This document shows, piece after piece, positions 1 to 10,780 of a stretch of 64,000 nucleotides of DNA. Origin of the DNA: Hydractinia symbiolongicarpus. Taxonomy: Eukaryota; Cnidaria; Hydrozoa; Anthoathecata; Hydractiniidae. The translations under genes and the position numbers were made by a program. The stretch lies in contig NC_079886.1 of the NCBI RefSeq assembly GCF_029227915.1, forward strand, positions 21,056,501 to 21,120,500, given 5' to 3'. Positions within the stretch are counted from its first letter, which is position 1; each line of letters begins with the position of its first letter. The notes below the pieces were generated by a model. That model did not search any database. It saw only the letters and a program-made list of their open reading frames with translations, and was not told the DNA's origin.

Positions 1-378
1 TTTCAAGATCTATACGATGAAGGCAACAGGCATACACATTTTTGAAAAAATTTTTTTTGTGTTCTGACAGGTCTCTGCTGACGTCAGCAAAATCGAAATG
101 ACGGTTATTTTCTCTGTTATCCTGCCTAAGTGGATTTTTCCATGGGCTTTATCGACTAGTCTATAAATATAATAGGTAACACAACATTAGAAACAAGACA
201 AATATCATAACAACCATTAACCTGGGAAAATCAAAGTACGTCATAATGATTCCATACCTGAATTAATTTAGGTGTGCGATACATCACGCTATGTGAAAAA
301 CTCAAGACCAGGCCTGCAACATATCTTCTGATTTTTACATAATTCATGTAATAAAAAAGCCAAAAATTGCCTGATATA

Positions 379-1560
379 TAGTACCGCCTGCGTGTAACTT
401 TACATGTACGCGAGTTTTACGACCTCATGTAACGATCTCATGTCTACATAAAGAACGTTCACATATCTTTTGTTTACACACAAACTTAATTGCTTTCTAT
501 TGTTATCGTCGTGTGCGAGTCATAACAATAAGATTTTATGAATCCTTTTGTTGTCACATGCAACATGCATGTTAATGTTTAAAAGTGTTAAAGATCACGA
601 AGGCTATTGAAATATATTATTTTAGAAAAAAGAACGAACATAACACTTAATATTTAAAAAAAACTAATGTTGCTACTTTTTAAAACTTTTAGTAATAATT
701 CTTTTTATTATCGAAGCATATTTTTTAACATGCAAAACTTTTAAAAGTTCTTCTTATAAAAAGCAACGTTTAACAGCGCAAACAGAAAAACCCTACTTTC
801 AGGACTTTCCCCTTTACGATAAGATTTTGAAAACAAATTAAATTTCAATACCGAAGAAAGAAAAATCTAAAAATCTAACTTTTGACGTTCTTGACAGATC
901 TAATTGTGAGAACATTTTGTTTTGCGATGCGATCTAAAAAAGCTTTTCTATCGCCGTTTTTCGTTTTTAAACTTTTAAAATGCGATCTAAAAAAGCTTTT
1001 CTATCGCCGTTTTTCGTTTTCAAACTTTTAAAATGGGATCTTAAAAATCTTTTCTATCAGCATTTTTCGTTTTTAAACTTTTAAAATGCAATCTAAAAAG
1101 CTTTTCTATCACCGTTTTTTCGTTTTTAAACTTTTAAAATGCGATCTAAAAAAGCTTTTCTATCGCCGTTTTTCAATCTTAAACTTTTAAAATGTGTTCT
1201 AAAAATCTTTTCTATCGCCGTTTTTCATTTTTAAATTTTTAAAACACAATCTAAAAAAGCTTTTATTTTTAAAGTTTTAAGTAAAGTGAGTAAAAACAAT
1301 AAACCTTTGTTAAATTTTATTTTCGTTTGTGGATCTCTTGACGACTGTAGCAATTAAATACAACAATGGGACACACACAGTTCACATGAGCTAATTAAAT
1401 TTCGCGAACAAGACATGAACTCTATTGTTTTCAACATGCAAAAATAGCTCATGTATTTAACAATAGGTCAACAATAACAACAAAAGTTCTAAGGCTACCG
1501 AAAGCTCATGCGAAGGTGATAACTATCGCGTACATGTAAAGTTACACGCAGGCGGTACTG
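379..1560. mobile_element. mariner-like non-autonomous TIR element
   Basis: The ends are inverted copies of one sequence beginning AGTACCGCCTGCGTGTAAC. They match perfectly over 34 bp (380-413 against 1526-1559). The right end reads CAGTACC outward and the left end TAGTACC, and both are flanked by TA. A CAGT start with a TA target duplication is typical of Tc1/mariner elements. The roughly 1.18-kb interior has no transposase ORF and includes a 53-bp tandem array. I infer a non-autonomous element mobilised in trans; the family assignment rests on the ends alone. Confidence 0.75.
929..1281. repeat. 53-bp tandem array, about 7 copies
   Basis: Roughly seven head-to-tail copies of a 52-53-bp unit. 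Each starts near GCGATCTAAAAAAGCTTTTC and ends in an AAACTTTTAAAAT run. Copies 1, 2 and 5 are nearly identical and the last is truncated. The array lies entirely inside the mariner-like element. The even period and graded divergence indicate tandem duplication. There are no unique spacers, so it is not CRISPR. Confidence 0.9.
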
Positions 1561-1561
1561 T

Positions 1562-2520
1562 ATATATATTTTACAAAAAATCATTTGATTGTTATTTAAT
1601 TGCATTTACCTATACATAAATAATGGATTTAATTGTATTTTGATTGTTATTGTCAATATATTATCTTCTTGTGAAAAAAGGGGAAAATAAAAAAAACAAA
1701 AAAAGAAAATTTTTTCAGGAAATCTGGTTTGTCACATTTTATTCATGGAATAGCTCAGCGTTAAGTTTCATAATTTCTTTGAATTCATCGTCAAGTTTCA
1801 AGAGTTTTGCTCTTGTGGATGAAATAGAGAGAGGCTCACAAAGTAATTCAAAATAATGGAGGGTCTTTATTTAGGCAAGACACTGTCGCAATTCATGTCA
1901 CTTGTGTGACTGTGACTGATGTGACTGGTTTTTTACGGAAATTTCAATCACTGATGCTTTATTCATTTGTTTGTGGTGATAATGTGTATAAAAGCGAAAT
2001 AAAATAACATGTTCCTATACCTTTTTCAAAATTTTAGATTTCTGGTCTAGCCCTAATAAAAGGTGAATGATGAAAGTTATTACCAGCTGAAAAATTTTAC
2101 TACAAAAAAATATTACCAATACAATGCTTATGCAAATCAGTTGAAATGTAATTCACATTGGCAGTTTTATTGCCGATGTAAAAAAAATCTAATTTTAAGG
2201 GCTGGTTAATTACATTTGTTTTAAAGGTTCATGACCACATTCTTTATTATTTTGTCATACAATCTTTTAAATAGGGTAAACATTTAATAAAGTGACTTCA
2301 ACTAAATTAGTTGTTCTACGGGCAAAGTCGATAGCATAGCTTATGGTCGGTTCAGTCTACAAAATAAAAATAAATTTATCAAGAATGTATAGTCAGAAAC
2401 AACAATCAAAAATAATAAAAAAAAATAACAAAGGAGGAGAGTGTTACAACAATTATTTTTTTCTATGTATTTTCGCATAACGCATGCAGTTTTTTCAGCA
2501 ATTTTTTTCTGAGGTGTATT
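1562..2520. other. AT-rich non-coding stretch
   Basis: I see no gene here. The short plus-strand ORF near 1644-1856 has low-complexity composition and no recognisable domain or splice context. Confidence 0.6.
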
Positions 2521-2781
2521 TTGCAAAATTGTGAGGGCTGTACATATAAGCCCAAAAGAGAATTAATAAAGATAGTTCCTGGGGCAAAGCCTAAATGTTC
2601 ACTGAGACAAACATGGCAGGATGTAATAAGGACAGATTTGATGGGAGTGAATTTGAGCTTAAAAACACTCAATCTAGGTCAGATTAAAAGGTCATTATGC
2701 CATGAACAACTCATGGTAGCAAGGAATATGAAAATTGAGCCAAAACAATGGTTGGTGAACAATGACACACATTCTTTTTGA
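2521..2781 (+). pseudogene. LINE ORF2 C-terminal tail fragment
   Basis: An open stretch without an ATG start encodes the tail that follows reverse transcriptase in CR1/L2-like LINEs. A segment reading VPGAKP is followed by TWQDVIRTDLMGVNLSL, matching the usual TW-x-DVI-DL pattern. The nucleotide string around 2571-2590 is the same as in the larger LINE at 20.5 kb on the other strand, so both are copies of one family. This copy keeps the TWQDVI segment that the larger copy has lost. It is a dead fragment with no endonuclease or RT domain attached. Confidence 0.75.
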
Positions 2782-4589
2782 ATTGGCAAGAACTTCTTTT
2801 TTTCACAATTTCAACCTAGATCTCACAACACTTCATTATAAAGGGAATAGCACTATCTCGACTTAAGTGTACCCCCAAAAAACTCAACCTAAGCCTTAAA
2901 AAAACAGGTACTACAAAGGTATCTCACTTATAAAAAAGAATATTAGATATCAAGTTTGAATTCAGAAACCAATGATTTTATAAAAAGTTTTGCCCTGATC
3001 TAGAGAGAGAGATTTAGATGTGGATAGGTTAGCCTCACAAATATCGAGGGATATACCCTGTCTATTATTTCCAGGAGTGGCCATGGCTTAGATGGGGAGT
3101 TCCTGAGAGTATTTTCTGTTTCTAGAGTATTTACCTAATTGGGGTCGGTGCTCTACTAGACAACTCCCTGCAACATGCAACACCCCACCACACAGTGTAC
3201 CGTTTCCCCAATTTTTTTCTCACATGGCTTGGGTTAACCCAGGGCTATTAGTAACATTCACTCACTTATGTTGAATATCGCCACCAATTGGAAATCAAAC
3301 CCCAGTATGTGTTTTCCCTCTATGTGGTGTTACACCCTGACTTGTTATAAAAATCAGGAGAATTTGCTTTCAGAAATTTAGTGCCCCTGTTTTACGCTTT
3401 AACTAATCTTAGCTATATAAAAAAATACAATAATTTGTGAAGTTCACAAAAGTTTTTGCCACAAGTTTCTGTATGTAGCTAGCTAGCTAGTCAAATACCT
3501 AAAAGAAATGATTATTCCAATTGTTTAGGATGGATCTAAAGTATTGTAGCTATAGCTCATTTTTCGTTTTGTTGTTTGTTACTCCTGCATGATGCTTCTT
3601 TTTTCTTTTTCGTTAGTGAGAAAAAACTGCCAAACTAGCTAGGTAGCTGTAGAGAATTAGTTAGAAATGACATAACTAGTTAGCTAGCTAAAGGGGAAGG
3701 GAGTTGAGACTTGAGATGTGGATTGGTATTGCAAGTATGAAAATAGAATAAAAGCAGTGCATAAAAACGAAGTTGAAAATTTCCTCATCGCAAGACGCAC
3801 CTTTTGATACCGTGCTAAAAATAACACGAAATGCGTAAATAAAGAAAATTGACGGATCCGATGGTAAGATAATCCCCAGAAGCTCAAAAAACCAAAACGG
3901 GCAAAAACACCAAGCTAAAACAAAAAAAAAAACGAAAGTAATTTATGGAGGAAGAAATAAAAAGGGGAAATACATAAGCAAAACGAAATAAGCCTTAAGG
4001 CGGATTTCCACAAAGCGAATAATGAAATCTAAATTTAGACGCTTTTGCTGTGTTGTCCAACATTCTACTTTATTTTTTTTAGCTTGGTTCTTACTATGGA
4101 AAGAGACGGGTGATGTGAGATGGTTTGAGCTAATTTTGCAAGTTAATTTTTATTTTACTTGGTTAAACGCGACTTAAATAACCGTACTAGCAAAAAACTC
4201 ATCCTGACTCCCAGAGATTTTGCCTATTTGATTATCGACGAGGGCAAAACTTACTCACGTTTGTTTCAAAACAGAGCATTTTTCCGAGTAGTAATTTGCT
4301 AATAAAAAGAGCCCGCTGTAAACATGGAAAAGTGACAATTGACAAATTGAAACTGTGTGTGACTAAAGGCTCGTTTCTATTTAACTGAATTTCACGCTAA
4401 GGCGCAAAAAAGCTCACGAGTTTTTTGGGTTTTTTCGTTAGCGCGTGCGCACTTGCACAAAAACTCTAATTTGGTCAAAATATATACGCCCTACCAAAAA
4501 TAGAAACGACCCTTTGTAAAGGAGCATTTTTAAAAATCGAGGGGGGGGGAGAGGTATAGTTAAATAAAGAATGATACGTTGAGAAAACA
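2782..4589. other. Non-coding, with a dispersed repeat at 3032-3100
   Basis: No gene recognised. About 70 bp at 3032-3100 (core ATACCCTGTCTATTATTTCC) recurs inverted at 25424-25492. A CTAG microsatellite lies at 3478-3492 with related CTAG-rich sequence to 3690. The rest is AT-rich sequence without coding character. Confidence 0.55.
3032..3100 (+). repeat. Dispersed repeat, copy 1
   Basis: About 70 bp shared with 25424-25492, reading from CCTCACAAATATCGAGGGAT to GGCCATGGCTTAGATGGGGA. The relationship is visible by eye with scattered substitutions. The downstream sequence differs, so only this block is conserved. Family unknown, possibly a SINE. Confidence 0.6.
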
Positions 4590-4680
4590 CAAAGTGCGCA
4601 ACCTCGTTCTCAGGGCTCTTTTTTTACTTTAGCCATAAAAAAAGTAAAAAAGAGCTCTGGGAACGAGGTTGCAAAGTGCG
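4590..4680. mobile_element. 73-bp fold-back MITE with 9-bp target duplication
   Basis: Element 4599-4671 is an imperfect palindrome from CAACCTCGTTCTCAGGGCTC to GAGCTCTGGGAACGAGGTTG. It is flanked by exact 9-bp direct repeats CAAAGTGCG (4590-4598 and 4672-4680), which marks a genuine insertion. A 9-bp duplication is the size made by Mutator-like transposases. Several relatives with the same CAACCTCG ends occur in this window. Confidence 0.85.
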
Positions 4681-5208
4681 CATATATAAAGGATTTACAC
4701 TCCCCCTCCTGCTTTTTTATTATTCCGTTTGTTCATCTTCTGTACACTTATCATGAAATTCTATAACATATGGTTTAGTTATTATATTCGCTTTACACGT
4801 ATTTTTATAAGAATACCAAAATTCTAACCAGGCTAATTAATGATTTCCGCCAGTAAAGATGGAATCTTTAATATCGCTTGAGGAGATAGAGGGAAGATAT
4901 ATAGAGCAGGGGAACTAGGCTGGACGCCCGACACTCATCCAGGCTAAAGCCTAAATCCTCGTTTTGACATATTTTTTTCTGGGAACGAGGCTAAAATGAG
5001 AAGCCAATAAGAATCCTAACAGTGCAGCAAATTGTTTTATTATCCAATGAACAATACTTTATTTTAAGTTTATATGCTTTTGAAAGTTAAAGCTCGTGCA
5101 GTGTAGCATAATGAAGATCGTCTTATAATGCGCCATCTTTGATGTTATTAACGTTTCACTTTAATAATTACGTAATTTCCTTCTGTACAATTTTGCGAGC
5201 ACGTAGAC

Positions 5209-6096
5209 TACTTTAATGGGATAAATTTTCGCACGGATTAAATTTCGCGCATTTGGGTACTATCCGTAAAAATATGTCCCTTCGAATATTTGAAAGCAGA
5301 CGATCCGTTGAATTGCTCAACGGATCGTCTGCTGCTCGCTTGCTCGATCCGCGAAATTTTATTTATTTTATTTTTTTTGTTTTTCGAAGTCTGAGGCTTA
5401 ATTTTTTAACCGAGTACCATATAGATGAAAATATAATAGAAAACTGGCGAAGGTCTCGAATCAGCTGACCCTTTCGAAGGTATCGATCCTTTGCTCCCCA
5501 GTTTCTAATGCAGATGATCAATCGAATTTTAGTTCTCTTTCCAGCCTTACATTTGAACAAATTGAAAGTTCCTTACACCCCACGGAATTAAATAGTAGTA
5601 GTGGATGTAACGGATGAAGAATCAGCTTTTTTAAATTCAATTAGAATTTCGCTTTTATCTAATTGTGTTTATTCTACCTGACGTTATAGTTGTGTTGAAA
5701 AAGCCTTGAACTAAAATGCAAAACTACATTTTGTCTCGGTCGGTGTAGAAATAACAGGTGTAACGAGAGTCGATGAGACAGTGCCATTCCAACCTCGATC
5801 CCAGGGCCTGTAGCGTTTTTTGATATGAGGATGAAACGCGTTTCATCCTCATATCAAAAAACGCTACAGGCCCTGGGATCGAGGTTGAGTGCCATTCGGC
5901 CCCGAATCCTTTTGACAACTTATTTTTGACAATCTTATTAAAAATTGCTATTATGACCTCATCCGCGAAATTAAGTCCCAGCGAAAAATTAGAACATCCC
6001 TGATACGCCAAAATAAGTGCCCACGAAATGCTAAAATTTAGCGGATAAGCTCAACCGCGAAATTTAATCCCCGCAAAAATTTATCCCATTAAAGTA
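5209..6096. mobile_element. TIR element with TACTTTAATGGG ends
   Basis: The left end (from 5209, TACTTTAATGGGATAAATTT) and the inverted right end (to 6096) agree at about 90 percent over roughly 41 bp, including an ATTAAATTTCGCG block. The 0.89-kb interior has no convincing transposase ORF. It contains a 17-bp-arm hairpin (5295-5311 with 5317-5333, arm AGCAGACGATCCGTTGA) and a complete nested fold-back element at 5790-5887. Confidence 0.7.
5780..5897. mobile_element. Perfect 98-bp palindromic MITE with 10-bp target duplication
   Basis: Bases 5790-5887 form a perfect palindrome of two 49-bp arms with no spacer. It starts CAACCTCGATCCCAGGGCCT and its centre is GAAACGCGTTTC. Direct repeats AGTGCCATTC flank it at 5780-5789 and 5888-5897. 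The ends place it in the same fold-back family as the 4.6-kb copy. The identical arms mean it is young or recently homogenised. It is nested inside the 5209-6096 element, so it inserted later. Confidence 0.88.
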
Positions 6097-7441
6097 AAGC
6101 TATATTCAGCAGAACTAATTAATTATTCATGAATTTTAATTTAAAGAGAAATTGTTGAGGCTGAATATTTTTGGTACAAGATAATGTATTATAGTTATAA
6201 AATCGTGACAAGTGTGTTATAAAAGAAAAGTTAACTTTCGTAACTGATTATGTAAAAAATAATTTGCTGCCACCTTTAAAGATATTTTCCAAGCTGTTTT
6301 TCAGAGAGGAGAAAATAGATAAATTTTCAGCCTTGCCGTTGTTCTTATTTGGTTTTTGTTGTTCATTAATTTTCAGGTTTATTATTTTTCTTTTAAAATG
6401 TTCTTATATAGAGAAATGAAGTTTATGTAAGTTAAGTTAGCTATGATTTACAGTTACAATGATAATCAAAAATTGAATTTTAAAATTTTAGAATATTCAA
6501 TGATTTTGTTCCCCCATATTACTCAGTCCTCTTCAAAGTTCAGCTTATTGCTAATGGCGGAAATCTTTAAGCCCCTTTTTTTTTGTTATTCTATTTGTCT
6601 ATTTCTCAAATTATTTTCAACCCAAAACACTCATAAGAAAGAGCGTATATTCTTCTTTTCCTTTCTACTCCCCCTATGATGATTCCACAAACAACTTTGC
6701 AGCAAAACCACCTTTCAAAAATAAACCGAACAGCATAGATTAGCTGCAAGAAAAACTGCTCCTCTTCTTCATCATTAAATATTTCACGCATTCCTTCATA
6801 TACAGCTTCATACAGCACAACCCTGTAATGTACAAGTCTTTAATTTTAGTACAGAAACTTAAATCATTTGACCATTGCTCTCAATTCTGATTGTTCATTA
6901 CGAAATGTTGATAAGCGGGCCGTGATTGATTGCTCAGAAAGATGACTCTATATTGGTGGCAAATATGGGATTGAATTTGACGTGTATTATTTTACTTAGT
7001 TAAACGTACAAACTCAAGGTCATTAGGAGCTTATAATTTGACTCAAAAGCTTTATGACCGTATCTTATAATTTCATGTAGATTGCAGCGCTTTTGCAGAT
7101 CTACCATTTTATCAAAACCATGGAAATGTTACAAAAAAACAATCCAATCTTTCTGTTAATCTAGCCGTCTGATATTGTCAGAAAGAAAAGGAAATCCTCG
7201 TCAAGGTTGCCAAACAGGGCTGAAAACGTGCACAGATAATATGGAGAAAAAAAATGTAGTATGGATTAGTGAAAAAGCATCGCAAATTAAGCAATCTTGG
7301 CCGTTTTAAGCCGTCTAAAACGCAAAATTATCTTCGGCGCCCAACCGGTGGGCGCTATTTTTTGCCCTCCCCCTCCCCACTTGAAAAAGTGTGTCGCAGG
7401 CCCTGCAGTTACATAGCAACATACCAGACCACCCAGTGTAA
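6097..7441. other. Intergenic, one possible orphan exon on the minus strand
   Basis: No assignable gene. On the minus strand, after a good acceptor (ACATTACAG, about 6824), an open frame of some 40 acidic codons reads EAVYEGMREIFNDEEEEQFF and continues. No partner exon was found, so it may be chance or a fragment. Confidence 0.35.
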
Positions 7442-8035
7442 AACTCTTATGAAGTTTCACAGGTAGAAGTATCAAGTTGGTGTCATGGTGGTTCATCTAT
7501 TACAAAATGGATTACAGAAGTTTTCTCATTCGGTTTCTTTAATCCTGGACACATAACTGAATCCTGCAAAGCTTTGAAGGACACAGCTATAGCAGTCTCC
7601 ACAACTGCGTACCAATACGTGGCAAACAACAAAGAAGACTTCATTTACTGGATTTCAAATTGGTTAACATTTCAAAGGTTATTAGTCAATGTTGCTCGTT
7701 TTTTCAGTGCATAGCAAGAATTGACAAAAGTGTTTTTTGATGCATGGTACGAATGTATGTTTGAGAATTCTAATAAGACAATGAATCTTCCTGTGGATGT
7801 TTTGGAAAGTTACTTGTTGAGTTTTGAAGAAGAAAAACAGTTGTTGAAGGAAACGTTTGATGATTATAAGAAGAACATTGAAGGTTTGACGAATTATGTG
7901 TTTAACATGATGTCACCTGACAATTTGGAAAACAACATATAAAAGTGGATAGAAGATAATATATCAGTAAAGAACAAACAGTTCAACCTTCTCTTGCGTG
8001 CACATGAAGAACTCAGACATCATAACATCAAGTAA
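7442..8035 (+). pseudogene. Decayed ORF of unknown function
   Basis: One reading frame stays open for about 198 codons, interrupted only by TAG at 7712-7714 and TAA at 7940-7942. The conceptual protein has coding-like composition: aromatic-rich patches such as SSWCHGGSSITKWITEVF, then an acidic helical part (SFEEEKQLLKETFDDYKK). I do not recognise a family. A splice-donor-like GTAAGA follows at 8032. Without the stops it would be a single block. Either it is a pseudogene or the stops lie in unrecognised introns. No start codon is evident. Confidence 0.35.
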
Positions 8036-10780
8036 GAAAATACATAAATACTTTCTGTGAATTTTATTTCTCCAGCATTATATTTTAAAATGAAAATCAA
8101 TCATAAATCAACAAAAGTTTAAACCTCGATCCCAGGACATTGTATTGTATTTCTGACGGCAAGACGAACTTTTTTTATAAGACCTGTCAATAAGCGCAAC
8201 GAAAAAACCCTGGAGATGAAGTTGCAAAAGTATGGCGTTTCATATTATTCATTTACGATTAAACTTGAGCAGGAAGTCTTCCTCTCAAAGCTGTTATCAT
8301 TGTTTAATATTTGCATTGTGATGGAATATAAAATTTCAGTATTAACCCTGTTTTAGATCTAATCAGAACATGTTTGGTGAATTAAGATAAATCGAGAAAA
8401 TAATGATCTCAACACTGGAACAAATGTGAGTCAATATCTTTTGTTATATGCAATGCGTATCAATGTTGGCTACGTGACTATCTTTCGCTTACCCCTCATT
8501 GTCTTCGATTGCTAATCTCTTCAAAAACTAATTTATATTTCGTCGTATTAGCTACGGCACCTCCCATCATGCAATGCAACTTGTAAGCTTTAAATCCTTC
8601 TCACGAGAAAATATTGCGACAACCTAGTACGAAAGTCGGAGGGACGACAATTTCTTTTACTAGAAAGTTTTTGTTTTGGTAACAAAGACAGCATCTTTCC
8701 ATCGCAAGATTTCGTTACTTCACCAGTCTTTAAACAAACCTTTCAAACATTGAATCACACGTCCGGCGTGGATAACTTGAACGGTGAGACATTTATATCA
8801 TATCATGTGTCGTCTGTGTTTTGTTTTAAAATCGTAACAGTTAGCTACGGGTTTTACTAACCTTAAATTTAAATCACATTTTCTCCCTTATTTTTTAGGA
8901 CTAAGTCTCAATTAAGAAACATTTTCCAGGCACATAACTTCATTTTTCACGATTTTAACAGCGTGTTTATCATAGACATTTTAAAAACCTATAGGCTTTA
9001 GATAACAAAACATTGCTTACGTCTAGAAAATGGCGAACAGCCAAAATTTAGTTATAAGCCATGGGCGGGGAAATGGCGATCATTTTTAACTAGGCAATTT
9101 AATGCATATTTATTGCAAAGAGGTAGTACTTTTGCAGCTATTTATTTTACTTTATGTTGTTATAAATATATCATGACGTATTTATCTATTTTTAGGAAAC
9201 TTATCATTGCAATTTTTAAAGAAACTTCCAGCATCCCGAATCATTAAAATTGATGAATCAGCACAAATTTCTGTTGATGTCTAAAAATACATAAAAAATA
9301 AACAATAGTTGTTGTTATTTTAGCTTTGAGCCTCGTTTTAAAAATTTGGTTTCTTTTTCCACCCATTTTCCGAATTTTTGGTTCAAGAAGAAACAAAGAA
9401 CAACACTAAAGCGAATTATCTGTCTCTTTTAATTCTATGTCTTTCTCTTTGTTTTGTGAGATTTCGTGGAATTTTAAAATGTAAGGTACAAAATGTCGGA
9501 CGGAAATTTAGTCACTTATTCGTGGATTTCTGATAACGCACCTAGGGTAAAAAAACACGCGAAATTGGCTAGCTTTGGTTCCCGCGGTACTATGTTAAAG
9601 CAATCTCATCCCCAGGGCTTTTTGTCTCTCACCGATCGAGGTTAAAGATGACGAGTAGGTACAAAGAAATAAGTTAGAAAAGAAACAAGTCATAACTGAT
9701 CTCAAAACAAATGGTATATGATAACAAAACCTTTAAAAATGAAATAATAAGTTAGGGCGGCGGCTGGTGGTAAGACAACGTTTGCTCATTTGCATGCATT
9801 GGAAGGACAAAGGGATCGAAAAACCAGTCATTTAGTGATAATTAAAATGATTCTTTACGTCTTAGGCATACATTTTATTGATATTAAAAGTTCCTGTGAT
9901 CCCTCCCCCATATTTTTTAAAAATAATGCAATTCACAGTCGTTTTTGGGCCAAAATTTTTAAATTATTTGCTACCAAGAAGGGTGTTGAATTTTTCTAAT
10001 CATATTAGCCATTTGACAAGAAAGAAAAATAAATATATCTGCCAAAATATTTTTTTTCACGTATTGATCAGTAGGCCTAATCTTTTACTGTTATAAATTT
10101 TTTCAAGTCCAAGGTACTCCCCCCTCTACATTCCCAGCCAAAAGAATCAATGACGCAAGCCTTATCATTTCATTCATTAGTACTTTTTCATTATGTCGCT
10201 AATTCTTATCATTTTGAGACAGAAAAAGATAAGCAAATTTTAGTTGTAACATACGGGATAGAAAAATATCTTTGTATTTACAAGTATAATAAACAAGATG
10301 TTTTTGTTTCATAAAGGATTAAATTCTAACTTCGTTAACTGTTCTGTAAAAAGAATCACACCAAAGCGATCCATAAATGAGATCAAAATATTGGCTAATG
10401 GCTACCATCTTTAAGTAAACATTTGCATACCATTTTGGATTAGCCTCACAGTTTCATCATGGTGAAATGTAAATAAAGAATATTTGTTTAATCACGAATT
10501 TACTGCACGTGGGATCCACCTTTTGAAAAAAAATATTCATCAATTATTTTGTGTGCTGTTTCATGATTTTACGATTTTCTACAGCTAGGATCTAAACAAC
10601 GCGTCTTTTAAAAACTTTACCTATATACGGCTGATGCTTACTCTGTCCATGTTGATGAAAATTTGTGCGTTTAAATCGAGTGTTTCTATATTCTGTATCG
10701 CACGAAAATGACAGTTCCAGAAACGCCTCACTATAAATGTTGCTTAATTAGATCGGTCACGTCACTTTTTCGTTTTCCAT
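8036..10780. other. Intergenic with remnants of fold-back elements
   Basis: No gene recognised in 2.7 kb. About 8123-8227 is a diverged fold-back element (starts AACCTCGATCCCAGG, ends CCTGGAGATGAAGTTG). 9609-9646 is a truncated piece (CCCAGGGCTTTTTGTC to GATCGAGGTT). ORFs at 9790-10096 are short, overlapping and without domain signal. Confidence 0.5.

Noticed and set aside
929-1281. Tandem array considered as CRISPR
   Set aside because: Copies are contiguous and lack unique spacers, and the DNA is eukaryotic.
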